DNA from: Mycolicibacterium austroafricanum
GTDB lineage: Bacteria > Actinomycetota > Actinomycetes > Mycobacteriales > Mycobacteriaceae
Assembly: GCF_000612725.1 (NCBI RefSeq)
Contig: NZ_HG964454.1
Coordinates: forward strand, 618,026 to 682,025
Length of the DNA: 64,000 nt
Reading direction: 5' to 3'
The translations under genes and the position numbers were made by a program. Shown here one piece after another: positions 52,769 to 62,106 of the stretch (position 1 is its first letter; each line of letters opens with the position of its first letter). Under the pieces are notes generated by a model that saw nothing but the letters and a program-made list of their open reading frames with translations, made no database searches and was not told the origin of the DNA.

Positions 52769-54184
52769 GTGCAATTGGCCCGTCGTGCCAACCCTGCGGA
52801 CCATCGTTGGTCCGCCCTATCCCCCAACCCTCCCCGACCTACTAAGTTGCTGGGCGCTACTGTGGCAATTGCCGGGGCATCCGTTATCGCGATCGGCCCG
52901 GTGGCGCCCACCCTGCCCGCTGCCCAGGACCGTGCTGTCGAACTGTCCGCGTGGATCGATCCGATCGGTGTCTGGGGAGACACCATCGCCACGACGGTGC
53001 AGAACCTGGGCACTCAGGGTGCGGGGCTTCTCACCGAAGGCCTGCCCGCAGCGTGGGAGATCATCACCACCTCGTCGCTGTACAGCGAGATCGCTTCCGC
53101 CGTCTTCAACCCCGCTCCGGGCCTGGAGCGGTTCTTCGGGAACCTCTCGACCTACGCTGCCACCATCACGACAGGTCTGGAGGAATCGAACGCAGGCACC
53201 GCGGAGCACTACGCCAAGCTCCCTGCCGCGCTGCAGACCGCATGGGATTTCGTACTGCAGGGCCAGTTCACCAAGGCCTTCGCCACCATCACCAGCTGGA
53301 GCATCTTCGGGCTCGGCGAACTCGGCTGGCCACTGGAGCCCGTCTTCAAGATCCCCGGCGAGATTGCGCGCGATTTCGGCTTGACGGCCGTCGGCGCGGT
53401 CCTGGACACCTTGTTGGTCTCCGACAACGCGACCACCGGCTACGCGTACTCCCTGCTCAGTCCCCCGATCACGGCGATCTACCAGCTCACCGACATCTTG
53501 AACGTCGTGTCTGCCTCGATCTACGACGGCGACTGGGTGACGGCGGTCAGCGAGGTCGTCAACGCGCCCGCCAAGGTGCTCAACGCGTTCCTCAACGGAT
53601 ATCAGCCGAGCGTGGCCGCCGAATGGGAGTTCTTCCCGGGCGTGTTCAGCAAGGACGGCCCCATCGATGCGCTGTTCGTGCAACTGCCGAAGGCGATCGC
53701 TGCGGCACTGGCGGCACTGTCAGAGGACGACGAAGCCGACGAAACCGGTGAAACCACCACTGCGGAAACGGAACTGACGCAGGTGTCCTCGACCGCACTC
53801 GGTGCCGAGGCCGATCTGGTGACGGTCGCCGTCACCACCGACACCGACGAGGAGGATGCGGCCGCGGCCGACGAGGACGGCTCGACGACTGTGCCGACCG
53901 AGCCCGCACCTACCGACGAGACGGCGCCGGCCGACGGTGAGACCGAGGATGGCGAGACCGTCACCGAACCGGTCGACGATGGCACCGACGAAACCACCGA
54001 AGCCGGGGCCGAGGAGGAGACCGAGGGCTCCGGTGACCTCGCCGAGGACGACACGGCAGACACCGACACCGACAATGCCGGTGACCCCGGGTCAGAGGAC
54101 ACCCCGGCCGGCGACACGTCCGATTCTGGCGCCGGCGACACGTCCGATTCGGGCTCCGGCGACACGTCCGACAGCGACGCGTAA
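52769..54184 (+). CDS. Secreted/outer-membrane GjpA-like surface protein with acidic C-terminal tail
   Basis: A 471-aa exported protein. The signal region LLGATVAIAGASVIAIGPVAPTLPAA precedes a 270-residue mostly helical domain (WIDPIGVWGDTIATTVQNL, ATAWDFVLQGQFTKAFATIT-like repeats) with no enzyme motif. From memory this resembles mycobacterial proteins annotated as outer membrane porin GjpA; porin activity is unproven. The last 150 residues are very acidic, Thr/Ser-rich and repetitive. GTG 52769 has AGGAG 6 nt before it. A candidate iron box lies upstream and a strong terminator downstream, so it is probably monocistronic. Confidence 0.68.
   Translation: MQLARRANPADHRWSALSPNPPRPTKLLGATVAIAGASVIAIGPVAPTLPAAQDRAVELSAWIDPIGVWGDTIATTVQNLGTQGAGLLTEGLPAAWEIITTSSLYSEIASAVFNPAPGLERFFGNLSTYAATITTGLEESNAGTAEHYAKLPAALQTAWDFVLQGQFTKAFATITSWSIFGLGELGWPLEPVFKIPGEIARDFGLTAVGAVLDTLLVSDNATTGYAYSLLSPPITAIYQLTDILNVVSASIYDGDWVTAVSEVVNAPAKVLNAFLNGYQPSVAAEWEFFPGVFSKDGPIDALFVQLPKAIAAALAALSEDDEADETGETTTAETELTQVSSTALGAEADLVTVAVTTDTDEEDAAAADEDGSTTVPTEPAPTDETAPADGETEDGETVTEPVDDGTDETTEAGAEEETEGSGDLAEDDTADTDTDNAGDPGSEDTPAGDTSDSGAGDTSDSGSGDTSDSDA
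54110..54180. repeat. 24-bp tandem repeat at the 3' end of the GjpA-like gene
   Basis: Three units start at 54110, 54134 and 54158, each beginning ggcgacacgtccga and encoding GDTSDSG(A/S)-type repeats. Confidence 0.85.
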
Positions 54185-54205
54185 GGCGAACCGCGCAGCA
54201 CGGGA

Positions 54206-54231
54206 CAGCCCCCTCGGAAGCGAGGGGGCTG
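54206..54231 (+). terminator. Strong terminator hairpin after the GjpA-like gene
   Basis: Perfect 11-bp stem CAGCCCCCTCG / CGAGGGGGCTG with a GAAG loop, 22 bp after the stop codon. No U-run, as usual in mycobacteria. It may also serve the convergent DUF1254 gene. Confidence 0.85.
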
Positions 54232-54330
54232 CTTCCGTCTGTCCTCGAACGTCGCCTCGGAACCGCTCTCTGCGAACGGGCCGGTCGCCGAAATCAGATC
54301 CGGCACATCACGATGTATCCGGTTGCAGTT

Positions 54331-55287
54331 CTAGACCGGCTCGGCCGCCGGGAAGGTCCAAGACCCGTCGAGGACCTCCGGCCGCGGACGGTACAGCCGC
54401 ACCAGATAGTTCCAGCCCGGCGTGACGGGAAGGTGATTGACGCCATCACCGATGAGGTCTGCGGCGCCCCCGAACTGGATCGTCACCGAGCCATCGGGGT
54501 CCCTGACCCCGGTGACGCTGTTGACCGAGTACGCGTCGGCCGGGTTCGGGGTGAAGTAGCCCTCGGCGTTGTAGACGGTGACTGACCAGAAGCCGTCGAC
54601 CGGGACATCCCCGACGGTCAGCCGGTGCACCGTCTGTCCGTCGTTGGTGTCCGGATTCACGGTCAGATACAGGGCGTCGCGCTCGGGGTTGCCTCCCCAC
54701 GCTGCCGCGGCCCCGATCAGCCTGCGCACCGGGTCGACCTCGTCGACGGGCCCGAACATCTGCCTCGAGTCGGGCAGCGTGCCGAACAGCGTGATCAGTG
54801 CATCGCGGACGGCCTTCTGGCTGACCGGATCCCAGTCGGGGACCTCGAAGCTGCCGGCCGAGCGCTGATCGACGGTGATGCCGTCCTGTAGCGCATGCAC
54901 GGTGGCGAGATCAGCCGGATCGGTCGGGTCGACGAGGACGCGCAGCACCAACATGACGTAACGGGTGCCGATGCCGTCCCGGTCGAAGGTGTGACGACCG
55001 GCGGTGTAGATCACCTCGGGTACGTAATGGTCCTCGGTGATCACCTGCAGCGAACGGAACCGATCGCCGGCGTCGGGCAACGTCACGGCCACGGGCCCGG
55101 CCTCGAGGTCGAAGACGGCCACCGAATACAGGGTGTCGCGGTTCTGCCGGACCACGAGTTGGTTGTCGAGCGGACCGAAGTCACGAAAGTGCTTGAAGCG
55201 CCCGAGCACACCGTCGCGCACGACGTTACCGAAGTACAGGTCGGTCTCTGCGCGGATGAAGTTGTCCGGTGAAACGTGCTCGGTCAT
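54331..55287 (-). CDS. DUF1254/DUF1214 domain protein
   Basis: A 318-aa protein with an N-terminal DUF1254 part (DNFIRAETDLYFGNVVRDGVLGRFKHFRDFGPLDNQLVVRQNRDTLYSVAVFDLEAGPV) and a C-terminal DUF1214 part (DGFWSVTVYNAEGYFTPNPADAYSVNS). No signal peptide. Function unknown. It starts 2 bp after ctaB ends, on the same strand, and may be co-transcribed with it. Not at this place in M. tuberculosis. Confidence 0.85.
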   Translation of the reverse strand: MTEHVSPDNFIRAETDLYFGNVVRDGVLGRFKHFRDFGPLDNQLVVRQNRDTLYSVAVFDLEAGPVAVTLPDAGDRFRSLQVITEDHYVPEVIYTAGRHTFDRDGIGTRYVMLVLRVLVDPTDPADLATVHALQDGITVDQRSAGSFEVPDWDPVSQKAVRDALITLFGTLPDSRQMFGPVDEVDPVRRLIGAAAAWGGNPERDALYLTVNPDTNDGQTVHRLTVGDVPVDGFWSVTVYNAEGYFTPNPADAYSVNSVTGVRDPDGSVTIQFGGAADLIGDGVNHLPVTPGWNYLVRLYRPRPEVLDGSWTFPAAEPV

Positions 55288-55289
55288 GC

Positions 55290-56231
55290 TCAGACGCTGA
55301 ACAGCGTCGGCAGCGCCAGCGCGGAGTCCACGGCCAGCGCGCAGAACACGACGGCCAGATAGTTGTTCGACTGCAGGAACAACCGCAACGGTTTGACCGG
55401 TTCACCGCGGCGCACCCCGGCGTAGAGCTGATGCGCCATCGCCAGGAACCAGGTGCCGGCGACGATCGCCACGGCCGCATACAGCCAACCGGTCGCCAGC
55501 GCGAGTGCCAGCGTCGCCGCGACGGTCAGCCAGGTGTAGATCAGGATCTGCTTGGTGACCTGCCGCTCGGTGGCCACGACGGGCAGCATCGGAACGCCTG
55601 CCGCCTCGTAGTCCTCCTTGTAGCGCATCGCCAGCGCCCAGGTGTGCGGCGGCGTCCAGAAGAAGATGATGAGGAACATCACCAACGCGGGCCACTGGAT
55701 GGTGCCGGTCACCGCCGACCACCCGATCATCACCGGCATGCAGCCGGCCGCGCCGCCCCACACCACGTTCTGCGACGTGCGCCGTTTGAGCACCAACGTG
55801 TAGATCAGCACGTAGAACGCGATGGTGGCGCCCGCCAGATGAGCGGACAGCATGTTGGTGGTCCACCACAGCCAGAAGAACGACAGCACCGAAAGCGCGA
55901 GACCGAAGATCAGCGCATGACTGCGGGGCACGGTCGCGCGGGCCAGGGCCCGGCGCTCGGTGCGCTTCATCTTCTTGTCGATGTCGGCGTCGGCGACGCA
56001 GTTGAGCGTGTTGGCGCCCGCGGCCGCCAGCAGTCCACCGACCAGGGTGTTGAGGATCAGCAGTGGATCGACCGTGCCGCGGTCGGCGAGCAGCATCGCC
56101 GGGATCGTGGTGACCAGCAGCAGCTCGATCACCCGCGGCTTGGTCAGACCGATGTAACCGAGCACGCGGTCGCGGAATCGGATCGGGCCCCCGGCGACGT
56201 CCCCGACGAGGTGGCCTTCGCGAATCCTCAC
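55290..56231 (-). CDS. ctaB: Protoheme IX farnesyltransferase (heme O synthase)
   Basis: Adds the farnesyl tail to heme B to make heme O, which CtaA turns into heme A. The 313-aa membrane protein has the UbiA-family motifs NCVADADIDKKMKRT near residue 76 and YKEDYEAAGVPMLP near residue 200, and nine hydrophobic segments. It is divergent from tkt, with a candidate operator between them. Matches Rv1451. Confidence 0.95.
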   Translation of the reverse strand: MRIREGHLVGDVAGGPIRFRDRVLGYIGLTKPRVIELLLVTTIPAMLLADRGTVDPLLILNTLVGGLLAAAGANTLNCVADADIDKKMKRTERRALARATVPRSHALIFGLALSVLSFFWLWWTTNMLSAHLAGATIAFYVLIYTLVLKRRTSQNVVWGGAAGCMPVMIGWSAVTGTIQWPALVMFLIIFFWTPPHTWALAMRYKEDYEAAGVPMLPVVATERQVTKQILIYTWLTVAATLALALATGWLYAAVAIVAGTWFLAMAHQLYAGVRRGEPVKPLRLFLQSNNYLAVVFCALAVDSALALPTLFSV

Positions 56232-56261
56232 GCAACCAACTCCTCAGCAACAGCTCGGGCA

Positions 56262-56283
56262 ACCATCTACTACAGAGGATGGT
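56262..56283. repeat. Inverted repeat in the ctaB/tkt divergent promoter region
   Basis: ACCATC-n10-GATGGT, perfect 6-bp arms, 31 bp upstream of the ctaB start. Possible operator for a regulator of ctaB or tkt; none is encoded nearby. Confidence 0.35.
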
Positions 56284-56420
56284 AGACCGCGCGTGCCGGT
56301 CCCCGAAATTGCAGGGTGCTTTCCCGGCGGAAGGGGATGACCTGTGCCTGGGCGCGGCGTTCCCCACTAGGGTGGTTGAAGCGGATCGACACGCCCGCCA
56401 AGCCAAGGAGAGCACGCCCC

Positions 56421-58514
56421 GTGACCACGATCGAAGAGATCACTTCCCTCACCCGGCCCAATCACCCGGAGGACTGGACGGACCTGGATTCGCGGGCGGT
56501 CGACACCGTCCGGGTGCTGGCCGCCGACGCCGTCCAGAAGGTCGGCAACGGCCACCCCGGCACCGCGATGAGCCTGGCCCCGCTGGCCTACACGCTGTTC
56601 CAGCGCCAGATGAGGCACGACCCCAGCGACGTGCACTGGCTCGGCCGCGACCGGTTCGTGCTGTCCTGCGGACACTCCAGCCTGACCCTCTACATCCAGC
56701 TCTACCTCGGCGGCTTCGGCCTCGAGCTCTCCGACATCGAGTCGCTGCGGACGTTCAAGTCCAAGACGCCCGGCCACCCCGAGTTCCGCCATACCCCCGG
56801 CGTGGAGATCACCACCGGCCCGCTCGGTCAGGGCCTGGCCTCCGCGGTCGGCATGGCGATGGCGGCCCGCTACGAGCGCGGCCTCTTCGACCCCGACGCC
56901 GCCCCGGGCGCCAGCCCGTTCGACCACTACATCTACGTGATCGCCTCCGACGGCGACATCGAGGAGGGCGTCACCAGTGAGGCGTCCTCACTGGCCGGCA
57001 CCCAGCAGCTGGGCAACCTGATCGTGTTCTACGACAAGAACCACATCTCGATCGAGCACGACACCGACATCGCGCTGTCCGAGGACGTCGCCGCCCGCTA
57101 CCGGGCCTACGGCTGGCATGTCCAGGAGGTCGAGGGCGGCGAGAACATCGTCGGTATAGAGGAGGCGGTACAGGCCGCGAAAGCCGTGACCGACAAGCCG
57201 TCGTTCATCTCGGTGCGCACGATCATCGGCTATCCGGCCCCGAACAAGATGAACACCGGCGGTGTGCACGGTTCGGCGCTCGGCGCCGACGAGGTGGCCG
57301 CCACGAAGAAGATCCTGGGCTTCGATCCCGACAAGACCTTCGAGGTCAGCGAGGACGTCATCACCCACACCCGCGAGTTGGTGGGTCGCGGCAAGCAGGC
57401 CCACGACGCGTGGCAGCAGGACTTCGACGCGTGGGCGGCGCGGGAGCCGGAGCGCAAGGCGCTGCTGGACCGGCTGCTGGCCCAGGAACTGCCTGAGGGC
57501 TGGGACGCCGACCTCACCTACTGGGAACCCGGCTCCAAGGCGGTGGCCACCCGCGCGGCATTCGGCCAGGTGCTCAACGACGTCGCGCCGAAGCTGCCCG
57601 AGTTATGGGGCGGCTCCGCGGACCTGGCGGGCAGCAACAACACCACCATCAAGGGCGTGAAATCGTTTGGTCCGCCCTCGATTTCGACTGACGACTTCAC
57701 CGCGGACTGGTACGGGCGGGTGCTGCACTTCGGCATCCGCGAGCACGCCATGGGCTCGATCCTGTCGGGCATCGTGCTGCACGGTCCGACCCGCGCGTTC
57801 GGCGGGACGTTCCTGCAGTTCTCCGACTACATGCGTCCCGCGGTGCGGCTGGCGTCGCTGATGGACATCGACACCATCTACATCTGGACGCACGACTCGA
57901 TCGGCCTGGGTGAGGACGGTCCCACCCACCAGCCCATCGAGCACCTGGCTGCGCTGCGCGCGATCCCCAACCTGTCGGTGGTGCGCCCCGGTGACCCGAA
58001 CGAGACCGCCTACGCGTGGCGCAGCATCGTCGCCCGTGGAAACGGCAGCGGCCCGGTCGGTTTCATCCTGACTCGGCAGGGCATCCCGGTGCTGGAAGGC
58101 ACCGACTCCGACGGGGTGGCCCGCGGCGGGTACGTGTTGGGTGGTGGGAACCCGGCCGACGACGCCGACGTGCTTCTGATCGCGACCGGTTCAGAACTGC
58201 AGCTGGCGGTCGAGGCGAAGAAGCTGCTGGCGGAAAAGGACATCACCGCCTACGTGGTGTCGATGCCCTGCGTCGAGTGGTTCGAGTCGCAGCCGAAGGA
58301 ATACCGCGACAGCGTTCTTCCCCCGGATGTGTCCGCCAGGGTGGCCATCGAGGCGGCGGTCGCGCAGAGTTGGTACAAGCTCGTCGGCGACACCGGCGAG
58401 ATCATCTCCATCGAGCACTACGGCGAATCCGCCGACGACAAGACGCTGTTCCGCGAATTCGGTTTCACCCCAGAGGCAGTGGTGGCCGCGGCGGAACGCA
58501 CCATCGCAAATTAG
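56421..58514 (+). CDS. tkt: Transketolase
   Basis: Transfers two-carbon ketol units in the pentose phosphate pathway with thiamine diphosphate. The 697-aa product has QKVGNGHPGTAMSL at the N-terminus, the thiamine motif SDGDIEEGVTSEAS, HISIEHDTDIA, and the C-terminal half with FGIREHAMGSI and THDSIGLGEDGPTHQPIEHLA. GTG 56421 has AAGGAG 10 nt upstream. First gene of the tkt-tal-zwf-opcA-pgl cluster. Confidence 0.96.
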   Translation: MTTIEEITSLTRPNHPEDWTDLDSRAVDTVRVLAADAVQKVGNGHPGTAMSLAPLAYTLFQRQMRHDPSDVHWLGRDRFVLSCGHSSLTLYIQLYLGGFGLELSDIESLRTFKSKTPGHPEFRHTPGVEITTGPLGQGLASAVGMAMAARYERGLFDPDAAPGASPFDHYIYVIASDGDIEEGVTSEASSLAGTQQLGNLIVFYDKNHISIEHDTDIALSEDVAARYRAYGWHVQEVEGGENIVGIEEAVQAAKAVTDKPSFISVRTIIGYPAPNKMNTGGVHGSALGADEVAATKKILGFDPDKTFEVSEDVITHTRELVGRGKQAHDAWQQDFDAWAAREPERKALLDRLLAQELPEGWDADLTYWEPGSKAVATRAAFGQVLNDVAPKLPELWGGSADLAGSNNTTIKGVKSFGPPSISTDDFTADWYGRVLHFGIREHAMGSILSGIVLHGPTRAFGGTFLQFSDYMRPAVRLASLMDIDTIYIWTHDSIGLGEDGPTHQPIEHLAALRAIPNLSVVRPGDPNETAYAWRSIVARGNGSGPVGFILTRQGIPVLEGTDSDGVARGGYVLGGGNPADDADVLLIATGSELQLAVEAKKLLAEKDITAYVVSMPCVEWFESQPKEYRDSVLPPDVSARVAIEAAVAQSWYKLVGDTGEIISIEHYGESADDKTLFREFGFTPEAVVAAAERTIAN

Positions 58515-58536
58515 CAGAAGGTGATGAGGACCTGAC

Positions 58537-59655
58537 ATGACCCAGAACCCGAACCTGGCGGCGCTTGCGGCGGCGGGTGTATCCGTGTGGCTCGACGACC
58601 TGTCCAGGGACCGGTTGCAGACCGGCAATCTGCAGGAGCTCATCGACACCAGGTCGGTGGTCGGTGTGACCACCAACCCGTCGATCTTTCAGGCGGCACT
58701 GTCGAAGGGGCACGCCTACGACGCCCAGGTCAAGGAGTTGGCCGAGCGTGGCGCCGACGTCGACGCCACCATCCGCACGGTGACCACCGACGATGTCCGC
58801 AACGCGTGTGACGTGCTGGCCAAGCAGTACGAACTCTCCGACGGTGTGGACGGCCGGGTGTCCATCGAGGTCGACCCCCGGCTGGCACACGACACCGACA
58901 AGACGATCCTGCAGGCGATCGAGCTGTGGAAGATCGTGGACCGGCCGAACCTGCTGATCAAGATCCCGGCCACGATGGCCGGCCTGCCCGCGATCACCGC
59001 CGTCATCGCCGAGGGGATCTCGGTGAACGTGACGTTGATCTTCTCCGTCGAGCGGCACCGTCTCGTCATGGACGCCTACCTGGCCGGATTGGAGAAGGCC
59101 AAGGAGGCCGGGCACGACCTGTCCAAGATCCACTCCGTCGCATCGTTCTTCGTGTCCCGGGTGGACACCGAGATCGACAACCGGCTGGAGAAGATCGGCT
59201 CGGACGAGGCCCTGGCGTTGCGGGGCAAGGCCGGCGTCGCCAACGCCCGGCTGGCGTACGCCGCCTACGAGGAGGTCTTCCTCGGCGGCGAGCGGTTCGA
59301 ACCGTTGAAGTCCGCCGGCGCCCGCGTCCAGCGCCCGCTGTGGGCGTCGACCGGTGTGAAGAACCCGGACTACTCCGACACCCTTTACGTCACCGAGCTG
59401 GTGGCACCCAACACGGTGAACACCATGCCGGAGAAGACGATCGAGGCGGTGGCCGACCATGGCGTGGTCACCGGTGACACGATCACCGGCACCGCCGCGG
59501 AGTCGCAGGAGATGTTCGACAAGCTCACCGCCATCGGTGTCGACCTGCCGGACGTGTTCACCGTGCTCGAGGACGAGGGCGTCGAGAAGTTCGAGAAATC
59601 GTGGCACGAGCTGCTCGAAGCCACCCGCGGCCAACTCGACAGCGCCAACGGCTGA
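58537..59655 (+). CDS. tal: Transaldolase
   Basis: A 372-aa class I transaldolase of the longer actinobacterial type. TTNPSIFQAAL near the N-terminus, NLLIKIPATMAGLPAI with the Schiff-base lysine, and INVTLIFSVERHRLV-like strand are present. It follows tkt by 22 bp and precedes zwf by 10 bp. Confidence 0.95.
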   Translation: MTQNPNLAALAAAGVSVWLDDLSRDRLQTGNLQELIDTRSVVGVTTNPSIFQAALSKGHAYDAQVKELAERGADVDATIRTVTTDDVRNACDVLAKQYELSDGVDGRVSIEVDPRLAHDTDKTILQAIELWKIVDRPNLLIKIPATMAGLPAITAVIAEGISVNVTLIFSVERHRLVMDAYLAGLEKAKEAGHDLSKIHSVASFFVSRVDTEIDNRLEKIGSDEALALRGKAGVANARLAYAAYEEVFLGGERFEPLKSAGARVQRPLWASTGVKNPDYSDTLYVTELVAPNTVNTMPEKTIEAVADHGVVTGDTITGTAAESQEMFDKLTAIGVDLPDVFTVLEDEGVEKFEKSWHELLEATRGQLDSANG

Positions 59656-59665
59656 GCCCGGCGCG

Positions 59666-61195
59666 ATGCCCGAGTCGTGGCGTAACCCGTTGCGGGACAA
59701 GCGCGACAAGCGCATGCCCCGCATCGCGGGACCGTGCAGCGTCGTCATCTTCGGGGTGACCGGAGACCTGGCGCGCAAGAAGCTGATGCCGGCGATCTAC
59801 GACCTCGCCAACCGCGGGCTGCTGCCGCCGTCGTTCGCCCTGGTGGGTTTCGCCCGACGCGACTGGGCCGACGAGGATTTCGGCGAGGTGGTGTACGAGG
59901 CGGTCAAGAAGCACGCGCGCACGCCGTTCCGCCAGGAGGTGTGGGACCGGCTCGCCGAGGGGTTTCGGTTCGTGCAGGGAACCTTCGACGACGACGCGTC
60001 GTTCGATCGTCTCAGCGAGACGCTGGAGAAGCTCGACGCCGAGCGCGGAACCGGCGGCAACCACGCGTTCTACCTGTCCATTCCACCCAATGCTTTCCCG
60101 GTGGTGTGTGAGCAACTGCAGAGGTCCGGTCTGGCCCGCCAGAAGGACCACAGCTGGAGCCGCGTGGTCATCGAGAAGCCGTTCGGGCACGATCTGGCCA
60201 GCGCCCGCGAGCTCAATGCCGTCGTCAACAGCGTCTTTCCCGAGGAGTCGGTGTTCCGCATCGACCATTACCTCGGCAAGGAAACCGTCCAGAACATTCT
60301 GGCGCTGCGGTTCGCCAACGAGCTCTACGAACCCGTCTGGAACGCGCACTACGTCGACCATGTGCAGATCACGATGGCCGAGGACATCGGATTGGGCGGG
60401 CGGGCAGGCTATTACGACGGTATCGGCGCCGCCCGCGATGTCATACAGAACCACCTGATCCAGCTGCTGGCGCTGACCGCGATGGAGGAGCCGGTCAACT
60501 TCAGCCCGCACGAACTGCAGGCCGAGAAGATCAAGGTGCTCTCGGCGACCAGGCCGCTGCAACCGCTCGATCAGACCACCGCCCGCGGACAGTACGCGGC
60601 GGGATGGCAAGGCAGCGAGAAGGTGCCGGGACTCCTCGAAGAGGGGGGCTTCGCCCACGACTCCGTCACCGAGACGTTCGCCGCGATCACACTGGAGGTC
60701 GACACTCGCCGCTGGGCCGGGGTGCCGTTCTTTCTGCGCACCGGTAAGCGGCTGCCGCGCAGGGTGACCGAGGTGGCGCTGGTGTTCAAGCGGGCTCCGC
60801 ACCTGCCGTTCGACAGCACGATGACCGAAGAGCTCGGCAAGAACGCCCTCGTGATCCGGATTCAGCCCGATGAGGGCATCACGATGCGGTTCGGGTCGAA
60901 GGTCCCCGGCAGCGCGATGGAAGTACGCGACGTCAACATGGACTTCTCGTACGGTTCGGCGTTCGCCGAGGATTCCCCGGAGGCCTACGAGCGGCTGATC
61001 CTCGATGTCCTACTCGGGGAGCCGTCGTTGTTCCCGGTCAACGCCGAGGTCGAATTGTCCTGGGAAATCCTGGATCCGGTGTTGGACAACTGGTCAGCCC
61101 AGGGAAGGCCCGAACCGTACGAGTCGGGCACCTGGGGGCCGCCGTCGGCCTATGACATGGTGCACTTGCTGGACCGGGAATGGAGGCGGCCGTAA
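59666..61195 (+). CDS. zwf: Glucose-6-phosphate dehydrogenase
   Basis: First oxidative step of the pentose phosphate pathway; makes NADPH. The 509-aa product has the coenzyme motif VIFGVTGDLARKKLMP, the active-site stretch FRIDHYLGKETVQNILALRFAN and KPFGHDLASA. I start it at ATG 59666 (MPESWRNPLRDKRDK), matching the start region of M. tuberculosis Zwf2. Its stop overlaps the opcA start (TAATG). Confidence 0.96.
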   Translation: MPESWRNPLRDKRDKRMPRIAGPCSVVIFGVTGDLARKKLMPAIYDLANRGLLPPSFALVGFARRDWADEDFGEVVYEAVKKHARTPFRQEVWDRLAEGFRFVQGTFDDDASFDRLSETLEKLDAERGTGGNHAFYLSIPPNAFPVVCEQLQRSGLARQKDHSWSRVVIEKPFGHDLASARELNAVVNSVFPEESVFRIDHYLGKETVQNILALRFANELYEPVWNAHYVDHVQITMAEDIGLGGRAGYYDGIGAARDVIQNHLIQLLALTAMEEPVNFSPHELQAEKIKVLSATRPLQPLDQTTARGQYAAGWQGSEKVPGLLEEGGFAHDSVTETFAAITLEVDTRRWAGVPFFLRTGKRLPRRVTEVALVFKRAPHLPFDSTMTEELGKNALVIRIQPDEGITMRFGSKVPGSAMEVRDVNMDFSYGSAFAEDSPEAYERLILDVLLGEPSLFPVNAEVELSWEILDPVLDNWSAQGRPEPYESGTWGPPSAYDMVHLLDREWRRP

Positions 61196-62106
61196 TGATC
61201 GTCGAGCTGGCCGATACCACCACCAACGAGATCAACAAGAAGATCATCGGGCTGCGCGAGGAGGGCGGGGCTCTCACACTCGGCCGGGTGCTGACGCTGG
61301 TGATAGTGCCCGACTGCGAGGAGACGCTCGAAGACGCGATCGAGGCGGCCACCTTCGCCAGCCGCGAGCACCCGTGCCGGGTGATCGTGACGCTGTCCGG
61401 TGACCGGGATGCCGCCCAGTCCCGGCTCGACGCCGAGCTGCGGGTGGGCCGCGACGCGGGCGCCGGCGAGGTGGTCGTGCTGCGCCTGCACGGCGAACTC
61501 GCCGACCACGCCGAAAGCGTGGTGCTGCCCTTCCTGCTGGCCGACACCCCGGTGGTGGCCTGGTGGCCCGCCGCCGCGCCGGCCATCCCCTCGCAGGATC
61601 CGGTGGGCCGATTGGCGATCCGGCGTATTACCGATGCCACCAGCTGCGCCGATCCGTTGGCAGCGATCCAGAGCCGGCTGCCCGCGTACTCCCCCGGCGA
61701 CACCGACATCTCGTGGAGCCGCATCACGTACTGGCGTGCGTTGCTCGCGTCGGCGATCGACGATCCCCCGCACGAGCCGATCACGTCGGCCGTGGTGTCC
61801 GGCCTGCAGTCCGAGCCGGCGCTCGACCTCCTCGCCGGGTGGCTCGCCAGCCGGATCGACGGCGCGGTCACGCGTGCGGTGGGCACTCTCAAGGTCGAAT
61901 TGCACCGCGGCAGTGAGACCGTCACGCTCAGCCGGCCGCAGGACGGGCGCACCGCGACGCTGAGCCGGACGTCCCGCCCGGTCGCACTCGTCCCGCTGGC
62001 GCGTCGCGACGTTCCGGAATGCCTGGCCGAAGAGCTGCGCCGGCTCGACGCCGACGAGATCTACCATGAAGCGCTGAGCGGAATCGACAAGGTGACCTAC
62101 CGATGA
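61195..62106 (+). CDS. opcA: G6PDH assembly protein OpcA
   Basis: A 303-aa activator that promotes assembly and activity of glucose-6-phosphate dehydrogenase in cyanobacteria and actinobacteria. Visible features are the N-terminus MIVELADTTTNEINKKIIGLRE, the middle RVIVTLSGDRDAAQSRLDAE and VVAWWPAAAPAIPSQDPVGRLA. It shares one base with the zwf stop and overlaps pgl by 4 bp. Confidence 0.94.
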   Translation: MIVELADTTTNEINKKIIGLREEGGALTLGRVLTLVIVPDCEETLEDAIEAATFASREHPCRVIVTLSGDRDAAQSRLDAELRVGRDAGAGEVVVLRLHGELADHAESVVLPFLLADTPVVAWWPAAAPAIPSQDPVGRLAIRRITDATSCADPLAAIQSRLPAYSPGDTDISWSRITYWRALLASAIDDPPHEPITSAVVSGLQSEPALDLLAGWLASRIDGAVTRAVGTLKVELHRGSETVTLSRPQDGRTATLSRTSRPVALVPLARRDVPECLAEELRRLDADEIYHEALSGIDKVTYR

